Below, piece by piece: positions 5,748 to 10,784 of a DNA stretch of 10,784 nucleotides. The stretch is taken from the NCBI GenBank assembly GCA_041740375.1, contig JBGSMB010000047.1, positions 1 to 10,784 of the forward strand, given 5' to 3'. The position numbers were made by a program, and so were the translations under genes. The stretch comes from JBGSMB01 sp041740375. Its GTDB lineage: Bacteria; Patescibacteriota; Saccharimonadia; Saccharimonadales; JAGQMS01. Numbering within the stretch: position 1 is the first letter of the stretch; every line of letters begins with the position of its first letter. A model generated the notes under the pieces. That model saw only the letters and a list, made by a program, of their open reading frames with translations, was not told the DNA's origin and searched no databases.

Positions 5748-6386
5748 ATGAAGCAGCGAAATGGATTCAGTTTGGTGGTAGGATTCTTAGTTTTACTGAT
5801 AACAGTAGCACTTGGATTTACCGGATATACCGTTTGGAAAAATAGTCAGGATAATGAAGTTGAAACGGTTGAAACTTCACAAAAAGCTACGCAAAACAGT
5901 AATCTAGAATCTATTAGCAATGCAAGCGATACTAATCAATATTCTAATCCTGAATTTAGATTTTCCCTTGAATATCCAGCAAAACTTAGTGCAACCCAGG
6001 TTAATACGTCTGACGGCTACGAAGGTTCAGGTAAGACTATGAACTTTATTATTGATGAAGACATATATGTTGTTTCCAATACCAGTGACTACAATATCGG
6101 GCCAAAAGGTCCGATCCCGCTATCAGGATTAGTCGCCAATGGATACGTAGATAAAGGTGGTGTTTTTTATTATTCAGATGGTAAAAGTGAAATAACGGCG
6201 GATAAAATTGAATCTAGGGATAATTTTATATATATCGAAAATAGGATTTTATTTCAGGGTGAAGACAACCCAACAGAATATATTGCACTCATAAACACTA
6301 AAATGGGTGGTCTAGTTATTTACTCCGAGAATCCAGATAAAATAAATATCATTGAAGAAATTGCAAGATCAGCTAGTACAAACTAG
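5748..6386 (+). CDS. Type IV pilin-like (pseudopilin) protein
   Basis: A 212-aa protein. Its short basic N-terminus, prepilin-like site G6|F7-S-L-V and hydrophobic helix (about residues 8-30) are followed by a Ser/Asn/Thr-rich linker (about 35-65) and an extracellular domain starting near YSNPEFRFSLEYP (65-77), which has the look of PsbP-like or CPR secreted domains. Pilins normally carry Glu at position +5 of the mature protein; here that position is Val (V11), so cleavage may occur but assembly contact with a pilus core may be altered. No cysteines are seen. The ATG lies about 8 nt after a GATACT box, with no Shine-Dalgarno. The gene resembles the one at 6613 in architecture and promoter but only weakly in the C-terminal domain. 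It is likely surface-exposed, as a minor pilin or simple membrane-anchored protein. Confidence 0.8.
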   Translation: MKQRNGFSLVVGFLVLLITVALGFTGYTVWKNSQDNEVETVETSQKATQNSNLESISNASDTNQYSNPEFRFSLEYPAKLSATQVNTSDGYEGSGKTMNFIIDEDIYVVSNTSDYNIGPKGPIPLSGLVANGYVDKGGVFYYSDGKSEITADKIESRDNFIYIENRILFQGEDNPTEYIALINTKMGGLVIYSENPDKINIIEEIARSASTN

Positions 6387-6394
6387 TTCAACAT

Positions 6395-6424
6395 CCACCA
6401 CTTGAAGCTTATGCTTGTGGGTGG
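6395..6424 (+). terminator. Hairpin after the first pilin-like gene, possible terminator
   Basis: CCAC-CAC (6395-6401) pairs with GTG-G-GTGG (6417-6424, one bulged G), and AAGC/GCTT (6405-6408, 6413-6416) form the tip around TTAT. The stem starts 9 nt after the stop codon. No T-run follows, so it may be a weak terminator or an mRNA 3'-end protector. Confidence 0.4.
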
Positions 6425-6426
6425 AA

Positions 6427-6500
6427 TAGGTCCTTGGTAGCTGTATGCCATTATTACGATTGTTAGCGGTAGTGCGAGAGACTAACAAGGATAACTCCTA
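6427..6500 (+). ncRNA. Possible branched RNA structure between the pilin-like genes
   Basis: TAGG+TCCTT (6427-6435) pairs with AAGGA (6487-6491) and CCTA (6497-6500), leaving a 5-nt bulge. Inside lie GGTA/TGCC (6436-6439, 6446-6449, one G-T) and GTTAG/CTAAC (6462-6466, 6482-6486). Together they make a three-way junction with continuous stacking at 6486/6487. No reading frame of note is present. It may be an untranslated-region structure or a small RNA; the evidence is only complementarity. Confidence 0.25.
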
Positions 6501-6530
6501 AAATAATTTCATAACAATTCAACTGTTGCA

Positions 6531-6582
6531 AGCCAAGCATAAACACTATGAAAAAATAGTGTTTTAGTTTTCAAGTGATACT
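6531..6582 (+). promoter_or_regulatory. Conserved promoter cassette, copy 2
   Basis: AGCCAAG-C-ATAA-A-CACTAT (6531-6549) matches copy 1 at 17 of 19 positions. The inverted repeat is perfect here: AAACACTAT (6541-6549), loop GAAAAA, ATAGTGTTT (6556-6564). TTTTAGTTTT-like sequence and GATACT (6577-6582) follow. By itself it would pass as an intrinsic terminator of the first pilin-like gene, but the shared layout with copy 1 favours a promoter-linked role. The predicted start near 6590 gives a ~23-nt leader that contains GGGAG. Confidence 0.6.
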
Positions 6583-6612
6583 ATTTAGTGAAGCTAAATA
6601 GTGGGAGCAATA

Positions 6613-7221
6613 ATGAAAAATCAAAAAGGTTTTACGTTAGTGGAAGGTTTACTGATTGTGTTTGTGGTTGCCATTATGGGATTTGGTGGATGGTACTTTT
6701 GGAATAATAATCAAGACGAAAATACTGAACAAGTAGCAACAACAGAATTAGAAGTCCAGGAACAACTAGAAAATAATCAGAAGCCTAGCGATGAAGCTGC
6801 TACTGTTGAAATTTCCCAAACACGATATAAGATATCACTCCCTGAAGGCTGGGAAGAAAAATCTAATACTGAGGCTCCAGCGGGCGCACCTGAGTTATAT
6901 CACGAATATACAAACGGAAAAGGACAAACCGTCGGAGTGAGTATTAACTCTGGTGGTTTTGGCGGTGGGGGCGATGGCAGTGCTTCATTTGTTATAGAAG
7001 GTAATCGATTTAACTTGGAGAACGAATATGACGCCTGCGACCCAACAATAGACGAAATGGGCGTATGTAGATACGGAGACAGCAAACTGGAACTAATAGT
7101 AAGTTCTGCCGGTGAACACAAAGGCGATAATTATACGTTTTGGTTGTGGGATAAAAATTCCGAGGATCAGAATGCGTATTCTGGACTTAAGGATATTATT
7201 GAGACTATCGAATTAAATTAG
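6613..7221 (+). CDS. Type IV pilin-like (pseudopilin) protein with canonical prepilin site
   Basis: A 202-aa protein. The ATG at 6613 was chosen over an in-frame GTG at 6601 because GGGAG (6603-6607) sits 5 nt before it. The N-terminus is KG6|F7-T-L-V-E11, a canonical prepilin peptidase site with the +5 Glu, followed by a hydrophobic helix to about residue 30, an acidic Gln/Glu-rich linker (31-65) and a secreted domain. The domain holds a glycine-rich stretch (113-121), two cysteines (C142, C152) that could form a disulphide, and a C-terminal segment ending in an IIETIEL helix. It is likely a minor pilin or pseudopilin exported through the type IV pilus system; no assembly ATPase, PilC or peptidase gene is in the window. 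A terminator-like structure follows the stop codon. Confidence 0.85.
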   Translation: MKNQKGFTLVEGLLIVFVVAIMGFGGWYFWNNNQDENTEQVATTELEVQEQLENNQKPSDEAATVEISQTRYKISLPEGWEEKSNTEAPAGAPELYHEYTNGKGQTVGVSINSGGFGGGGDGSASFVIEGNRFNLENEYDACDPTIDEMGVCRYGDSKLELIVSSAGEHKGDNYTFWLWDKNSEDQNAYSGLKDIIETIELN

Positions 7222-7223
7222 TT

Positions 7224-7284
7224 CGCCTCTAATGTGCGGCTACAAGCTACACATAGGCAATATAGGGAGAAGGCGTTTTTGTTT
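7224..7284 (+). terminator. Terminator after the second pilin-like gene
   Basis: CGCCT (7224-7228) pairs with AGGCG (7271-7275), extended by C-T/G-A pairs across one bulge. Within the large loop a second stem ATGTG/CACAT (7232-7236, 7250-7254) contains GCT/AGC. TTTTTGTTT follows directly (7276-7284). The start lies 2 nt after the stop codon. The T-run is strong; the branched stem is unusual. Confidence 0.6.
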
Positions 7285-7300
7285 ATTAGTAGTATGTTAA

Positions 7301-7405
7301 CGGTTATTAACCATCCGGGATGACTATGAAGATCTTTTAGCTTTGCATGGCGTTGGGCCAAAGGCTGTCAAAATACTGCGCGAAAATATAAGCTTACGGA
7401 CGTAG
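7301..7405 (+). pseudogene. Possible remnant of a helix-hairpin-helix protein
   Basis: An open frame between TAA (7298) and TAG (7403) has no ATG or GTG start but encodes a clear helix-hairpin-helix signature, L-H-G-V-G-P-K-A-V-K-I-L (HGVGPKA from about 7346), preceded by DDYEDLLAL. This motif binds the DNA backbone in many small CPR and other bacterial proteins. In a different frame, an ATG at 7294 opens a 9-codon peptide that ends just where the motif begins, which fits a frameshifted or truncated gene. The 3' end overlaps the end of the minus-strand 73-aa gene by 12 bp. A chance motif cannot be excluded. Confidence 0.4.
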
Positions 7406-7615
7406 GTTCTGCGAAACATCCTCAAAGACAGTCTGTGCCTGTTCGATAAGAGGATTTACTGCTTCTGTTGCACCATCAGTTAAAGTAGCTGCTTGATCTT
7501 GCAAGTCCTGCAGCATTGGATTATCAGTGATTCCGCCCAACATATCACCTACCGAGCCCTGGGTTAGATCTCCTGATCCACTGATTAAGTTTTGAAATAA
7601 GTCTGATATTCCCAT
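7394..7615 (-). CDS. Small acidic protein, second gene of the HxlR-like operon
   Basis: A 73-aa protein, acidic, rich in Gln, Asp and Gly, with an amphipathic helical C-terminal half (about residues 36-70) and no cysteine, signal or membrane helix. I do not recognise it. Two in-frame ATGs exist. The upper one (7621) directly abuts GGGAGG, while the lower one (7615) is 6 nt from GGAGG, which is the usual spacing, so 7615 is chosen. The gene starts 14 nt after the stop of the HxlR-like regulator on the same strand, and the ribosome site fills that gap, so the two are almost certainly co-transcribed. Its function may be linked to the regulator's signal, but nothing in the sequence shows how. Confidence 0.7.
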   Translation of the reverse strand: MGISDLFQNLISGSGDLTQGSVGDMLGGITDNPMLQDLQDQAATLTDGATEAVNPLIEQAQTVFEDVSQNLRP

Positions 7616-7629
7616 ATACATCCTCCCTA

Positions 7630-7932
7630 CTATTTAATAACTAATTTTTCTATGTTTCTTATCATCGGTCGGAATTCTTCAGATTTTTCTGTCACAAAAT
7701 AGTGATTTTCAATACCACATTCTCGGAAGTCTACTAGGCCCTCTGCTTTGAGTAGTGATAATTTCTTCGATAGGGTCACGGCATTTATATCCGTCATCCG
7801 CTTAAGCTCATTAAATGACTTATCACCGAAATTCATTAGCTCATACAGGATAAGTATGTTGCTAGAATCACCGATTATTTTGGCGATACTTTTAGTTTTC
7901 GCAAATTGCTCTTGACTATATATTGTACGCAT
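7630..7932 (-). CDS. HxlR/ArsR-like winged-helix transcriptional regulator
   Basis: A 100-aa protein, the usual size for single-domain HxlR or ArsR regulators. IAKIIGDSSNILILYELM (16-33) corresponds to the first helix with the strand leading in, FNELKRMTDINAVTLSKKL (40-58) to the helix-turn-helix with its recognition helix, and LKAEGLVDF (61-69) through YFVTEKS (78-84) to the wing. The final helix probably mediates dimer formation. The conserved N-terminal cysteine of redox-sensing HxlR members is absent; the only cysteine is C72 in the wing, which is a possible sensor position. ArsR metal-binding cysteine pairs are also absent. It probably represses its own operon and the divergent gene via the inverted repeat at 7947-7971. 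The exact family (HxlR, ArsR or MarR-like) is moderately sure. Confidence 0.8.
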   Translation of the reverse strand: MRTIYSQEQFAKTKSIAKIIGDSSNILILYELMNFGDKSFNELKRMTDINAVTLSKKLSLLKAEGLVDFRECGIENHYFVTEKSEEFRPMIRNIEKLVIK

Positions 7933-7946
7933 TAGTATACTTTATT

Positions 7947-7971
7947 TACTAGTTAATAATACTTACTAGTA
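7947..7971. promoter_or_regulatory. Candidate operator between divergent genes
   Basis: TACTAGT (7947-7953) and ACTAGTA (7965-7971) form a perfect 7-bp inverted repeat with an 11-bp spacer, so the arm centres are 18 bp apart, roughly two helical turns. The right arm overlaps the -10 box of the regulator's promoter. TAGTATA also occurs twice as a direct repeat (7933-7939, 7967-7973). This is a natural site for a dimeric winged-helix repressor. Confidence 0.5.
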
Positions 7972-7995
7972 TAGCAGTTGCTCTATTTAATACAA
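7968..7995 (-). promoter_or_regulatory. Promoter of the HxlR-like operon
   Basis: On the minus strand TTGTAT (7995-7990), a 16-nt spacer and TATACT (7973-7968), preceded by TG one base upstream, make a good promoter with an extended -10. The start near 7961 gives a ~29-nt leader that contains the left operator arm and no Shine-Dalgarno. Confidence 0.55.
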
Positions 7996-8017
7996 GTGTT
8001 TTATGAAGGGGGTAACC

Positions 8018-8191
8018 ATGAAACCACGTAAATATTTTGCAATCACCAATAACGTAAGAAAGAGACTGGCTAACGAAGATTTGAGTTACCTGCAACGAAA
8101 AATATCAGGCAAAAGTGTCTATAGGGGCCTTCGGGGGGCCTACCACCGTACACCAAAACATAGAAAATCATCGTTCTTATATCTAGATTGA
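8018..8191 (+). CDS. Small basic protein divergent from the HxlR-like regulator
   Basis: A 57-aa protein strongly rich in Lys and Arg, with Tyr and few acidic residues, and no membrane helix or signal. I do not recognise it. Basic proteins of this size often bind nucleic acid, but no motif shows it. An in-frame ATG at 8003 lies upstream, but AAGGGGGT (8006-8013) stands 4 nt before the ATG at 8018, so the latter is the likely start. The gene shares a 70-bp intergenic region with the divergent regulator and its candidate operator. A perfect hairpin follows 33 nt after its stop codon. The ribosome site supports a real gene; the short length keeps confidence moderate. Confidence 0.6.
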   Translation: MKPRKYFAITNNVRKRLANEDLSYLQRKISGKSVYRGLRGAYHRTPKHRKSSFLYLD

Positions 8192-8204
8192 TCGCTTTGC
8201 GAGG

Positions 8205-8216
8205 GTGATTAATCAC
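8205..8216. promoter_or_regulatory. Perfect 12-bp palindrome
   Basis: GTGATTAATCAC reads the same on both strands and lies 13 nt beyond the stop of the basic small protein and 8 nt before a strong hairpin. It may be a protein binding site or an accessory stem; nothing in the sequence identifies the binder. Confidence 0.3.
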
Positions 8217-8224
8217 TAACTAAA

Positions 8225-8249
8225 ATTGCCCGCCAGGATGGCGGGCAAT
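8225..8249. terminator. Perfect 10-bp GC-rich hairpin
   Basis: ATTGCCCGCC (8225-8234) and GGCGGGCAAT (8240-8249) pair perfectly around AGGAT. Position suggests termination after the small basic gene, but the plus side has no T-run. On the minus strand the stem is followed by TTTT (8222-8225), the classic arrangement, yet no minus-strand gene lies upstream. The remaining ~145 bp up to the MFS gene hold only a candidate promoter. Confidence 0.55.
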
Positions 8250-8362
8250 GTCATAGTCCAACTTTTAGCTACACTCAATCCTCTCTTTATAAAGTTATGG
8301 CTTCCTCTGTTGCGGCGAGTCTATTTTTGGGAATGCAATATCTGAAAAGAACTATGCTTGTT

Positions 8363-8390
8363 TTGTGTTGTTCTAGCTATGGAGTACAGT
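8363..8390 (+). promoter_or_regulatory. Weak promoter candidate of the MFS gene
   Basis: TTGTGT (8363-8368), a 16-nt spacer and TACAGT (8385-8390, 4 of 6 matches) would start transcription at or next to the GTG at 8397, giving a leaderless mRNA. The match is modest. Confidence 0.3.
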
Positions 8391-8396
8391 TAAGAC

Positions 8397-9992
8397 GTGG
8401 AAAAAGCAAAAAAGAAGCTAATTCGAGTGATGGCGATGGGCACGTTCGTAGTCGTGATTGACAACACAATTATGAATGTATCAATATCTTCATTGGTTGC
8501 AGATCTAAACACCACTGTATCGGGCGTGCAAGCAGCGATTGCCCTGAACGCACTAATGATGGCTGCGTTCGTGTTAATGGGTGGTAAGATGGCGGACATT
8601 ATTGGCATGAAAAAAACATTTGTTTGGGGCGCTTTAATCTATGTCTGCGGTAGTCTTCTTGCATCGTTTAGCAACAATCTTACGATTTTTATTCTCGGCT
8701 GGTGTGCCATACAAGGGTTTGGCGCCGCAATGATGCTCCCAAATGTGACGACCATTATTCGAGCAAATACTAAGGCAGGCAAACCGCGTGCGACAGCATA
8801 TGGGTTAATGGCGGGTATTAACGCACTAGGTATGGCGGTTGGGCCATTGATCGGTGGTTTTCTTACCACGTACTATTCATGGCGATGGGCGTTTCGCTTA
8901 GAGGTAGGTATCTTGATATTCGTATTGCTCATGAGAAATGTAATACCGAAAGATATCATGGGAAAGGTTCGGCCAAGACTCGATAAGATTGGCGTAGCAT
9001 GGCAAGCGGCGGCAATGATTTTCGTGGTTTTAGGAATGCTACTAATCTCTGACTACGGGCTTCTACGAGCTAAGCAGCCGTTTGTGATTGCTGGTTACGA
9101 ATTATCTCTGTTTGGTTTATCGATTGTTCCAGTACTATTTGGAATTGGTGCAGCATGTTTACTAATGTTTGTACGAAATGAAAAGTCTAATAGTAAAAAT
9201 AAAAAAGATACCCTTGTGGATCTGGCTCTGTTTAAGATAAAAGAATTTACAAAAGGTCTAAATATACGGTTTTTCCAAGTTGCTTTAGTCGCGGGTACCA
9301 CTTTCGCCGTTCCGCTTTATCTTCAGGTTACTTATGGTTTGTCCGCGTTTGAGACAGGTTTAATACTACTTGGCTTTACCGCAGGTCTACTGCTAACAGC
9401 AATAGGAGCATCAAAATATGGAATGAACTATACGCCAAGGCAGAAAATTAAGTCAGGTTTTTTGATTTCTATCTTAGGCCTATTTATCCTGATATCGTAT
9501 GTTGCAAACGGAGAAAACCCTGCAGGAATGATACCCGGAATATTTGTTTATGGCTTGGGCTTGGGCCTCATAACCTCACAAATCGTCAATCTAATAATGT
9601 CTACGGTAGCTTCCGCGCAATCAGCGGAAGCGTCTGGAATAACATCTACTTTAGATACCTTGGGCAGCTCAGTAGGAACGGCAATCATCGGTACTGTTTT
9701 GGTTGTGTCGCTAACTTATTTTTCAGGTAACCTCGTATCACAAAGCGATGTTTTCTCTGATGAAGCCAAGGCACAAATTACAAGTCAGATGGCCACAAGC
9801 ATTGACATTGTTTCAAATGAAGTTGTATCTGAAACTGTACAGGAAAATGGAGCCTACGAAGAAGAGATCGTTAGAATTTATGATCTAGCGAGGGAGAATG
9901 CGTTCATTGTCACGCTTCTTTTTATGGCTTCGGTATCTTTAATCTCGTATCTCCTAGCCAGGAGATTATCAGACGGTCTTGTCGTCAGCTGA
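8397..9992 (+). CDS. MFS multidrug efflux transporter, DHA2 (EmrB/QacA-like, 14 TM)
   Basis: A 531-aa integral membrane protein, full length for the DHA2 drug/proton antiporter family. Landmarks are the family's TM1 motif IDNTIMNVSIS (21-31, Asp22); motif A GGKMADIIGMKK (62-73, Asp67); IQGFGAAMMLP (105-115); antiporter motif C ending G149-P150-L-I-G-G (about 140-154); and SWRWAF (161-166). A charged cytoplasmic loop (Ser/Asn/Lys-rich, near 260-272) sits mid-protein, and a long acidic extracytoplasmic loop (about 445-500) precedes the last membrane helix. Such pumps use the proton gradient to expel hydrophobic or cationic compounds; the substrate cannot be read from the sequence. GTG 8397 is the first start after an in-frame TAA; an internal ATG at 8430 is the alternative but would remove a typical basic N-terminus. 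The stop is TGA. The HxlR-like regulator is 460 bp away and not adjacent enough to claim control. Confidence 0.92.
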   Translation: MEKAKKKLIRVMAMGTFVVVIDNTIMNVSISSLVADLNTTVSGVQAAIALNALMMAAFVLMGGKMADIIGMKKTFVWGALIYVCGSLLASFSNNLTIFILGWCAIQGFGAAMMLPNVTTIIRANTKAGKPRATAYGLMAGINALGMAVGPLIGGFLTTYYSWRWAFRLEVGILIFVLLMRNVIPKDIMGKVRPRLDKIGVAWQAAAMIFVVLGMLLISDYGLLRAKQPFVIAGYELSLFGLSIVPVLFGIGAACLLMFVRNEKSNSKNKKDTLVDLALFKIKEFTKGLNIRFFQVALVAGTTFAVPLYLQVTYGLSAFETGLILLGFTAGLLLTAIGASKYGMNYTPRQKIKSGFLISILGLFILISYVANGENPAGMIPGIFVYGLGLGLITSQIVNLIMSTVASAQSAEASGITSTLDTLGSSVGTAIIGTVLVVSLTYFSGNLVSQSDVFSDEAKAQITSQMATSIDIVSNEVVSETVQENGAYEEEIVRIYDLARENAFIVTLLFMASVSLISYLLARRLSDGLVVS

Positions 9993-10118
9993 ACGATATT
10001 TTTAGAGCAGCCGGCGCCAACATGTACTTGGATTAAACCTCAAAACGTGAGTAAGCTTTACATCCTTACACTAGAAGATACACAAAGTCACTGAAAACCT
10101 ACGAACCCGATCTCTTGT

Positions 10119-10733
10119 CTATAGCTGCCTGTTGAATGCTCTGAGATGATTTTCAGAGGCACTTCGTAAGAATTCGAGAGTAGAAACTACGTCTTCGTCG
10201 GTAGCGGTTGCGAGCTGCGTGCTAATATCGGCGATATCTTTTTCCTCAATAGCAACTCCGACTTTATACGCCTCCGTAACGCTTATATTGCCCTGCTCTA
10301 CTAGCTGATCGTAGAGTGCCTGCAAACCCTGGTCTTTAAACACACCTAGTTCTGATGAGCGTGGGTCGGGAATGCTACGTGCTTGCAGTAGGGTAAGTAC
10401 GCGCTCCTGATGAGTCGTTTCACTTTCTAGGATATTGCCAAATACGTTCGCACCGTATTTCTGAAACATCGCAGTATACACATCATGCGCAAGCTTCTCT
10501 TCCTCAATTAAGTACAAGAGCAGTTCTTCTGTGGTGGGTGCTACCGGTGCGCTGTCTGTTCCTTCGGTTGCCGTGGCAACATTTGCCTGAGAGTCCAGCT
10601 GTGCGACCTTTACCGTCTTTGGAGCTTCGGCAACATTCTCGGTATTGCTAGTGGCTCTAATAATCAAAACAACGCCGATTACTGTCGCGATTCCGACGAG
10701 TAAGAACGTGGCTGCTTTATTTTGCTTTTTCAT
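10119..10733 (-). CDS. Membrane-anchored DUF2202 ferritin-like protein
   Basis: A 204-aa protein. The short Lys-rich N-terminus and one hydrophobic helix (about residues 8-26) form an uncleaved anchor without a lipobox cysteine, followed by a ~40-residue Ala/Thr/Pro linker and a DUF2202 domain from about residue 67 to the end. Family-typical segments are LIEEEKLAHDVY (75-86), ILESETTHQERVLTLL (101-116), IPDP (121-124), GLQALYDQL (136-144), AIEEKDI (161-167) and ENHLRAF (194-200). The Glu77-79/His83, Glu105/His108, Glu163-164 and His196 set is what a di-iron ferritin-like four-helix bundle would use, although the family's activity is unproven. It probably sits outside the membrane. The start is supported by GGAGAT (10741-10746) 7 nt before the ATG. 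The gene is convergent with the MFS gene; the 126 bp between them hold no clear terminator. Confidence 0.92.
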   Translation of the reverse strand: MKKQNKAATFLLVGIATVIGVVLIIRATSNTENVAEAPKTVKVAQLDSQANVATATEGTDSAPVAPTTEELLLYLIEEEKLAHDVYTAMFQKYGANVFGNILESETTHQERVLTLLQARSIPDPRSSELGVFKDQGLQALYDQLVEQGNISVTEAYKVGVAIEEKDIADISTQLATATDEDVVSTLEFLRSASENHLRAFNRQL

Positions 10734-10784
10734 GATTACTATCTCCTATTTTTTAGTTGCAAGAGCTTGTTCGAACTGAACCCG

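Noticed and set aside
8122..8142. GGCC-TTCG-GG hairpin in the small basic gene
   Set aside because: Only short stems can form and they do not extend; not strong enough for a separate feature.
8238..8345. 35-codon hydrophobic ORF starting in the hairpin at 8225-8249
   Set aside because: The ATG is within the hairpin, with no ribosome site and no promoter at a suitable distance; probably chance.

Overview
The window looks like a chromosomal stretch of a Candidatus Saccharibacteria (TM7)-type Patescibacterium or CPR bacterium. This is an inference from protein style, not a search result. The grounds are two small type IV pilin-like proteins with a G|F-T/S-L-V N-terminus; a membrane-anchored protein with a CPR-style extracytoplasmic region and a LytR_C-like tail; a DUF2202 protein; many short unrecognised proteins; and UGA used as a normal stop (for example at the end of the MFS gene), which argues against the UGA-recoding Gracilibacteria/Absconditabacteria. 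No phage, transposon, CRISPR array or recognisable defence operon is visible.

Layout, left to right. A minus-strand gene of unknown function runs off the left edge (1-1244). A minus-strand membrane protein (1464-2177) lies upstream of it and has its own hairpin terminator. A plus-strand tRNA-Asn(GTT) at 2300-2374 has a textbook promoter and terminator. It is followed by a GC-rich, highly structured 130-nt segment carrying three spaced copies of a 13-nt motif, the best candidate for an undescribed RNA element here. Next come a GT2-type glycosyltransferase (2605-4059, +) and, tail to tail with 4 bp between the stop codons, an internally duplicated beta-solenoid-like protein (4064-5545, -).

Two plus-strand pilin-like genes (5748-6386 and 6613-7221) follow. 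Each is preceded by a copy of the same ~52-bp cassette: a conserved block, a 9-bp/6-nt-loop inverted repeat, a T-rich run and a TGATACT -10-like box. A second structured intergenic segment lies between them. A terminator-like structure and a probable helix-hairpin-helix gene remnant come next.

An HxlR/ArsR-like regulator (7630-7932, -) and a 73-aa acidic protein (7394-7615, -) form a two-gene operon. This is divergent from a 57-aa basic protein (8018-8191, +), with an inverted repeat in the shared promoter region. The window ends with a 14-TM-type DHA2 drug/proton antiporter (8397-9992, +) and, convergent to it, a membrane-anchored DUF2202 ferritin-like protein (10119-10733, -).

Functional themes are the cell surface and envelope (pilin-like proteins, glycosyltransferase, LytR_C-like protein, anchored DUF2202 protein, efflux pump) plus small regulators. 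Several genes appear to be transcribed from -10 boxes only 6-9 nt before the start codon, which suggests leaderless mRNAs alongside Shine-Dalgarno-led ones.
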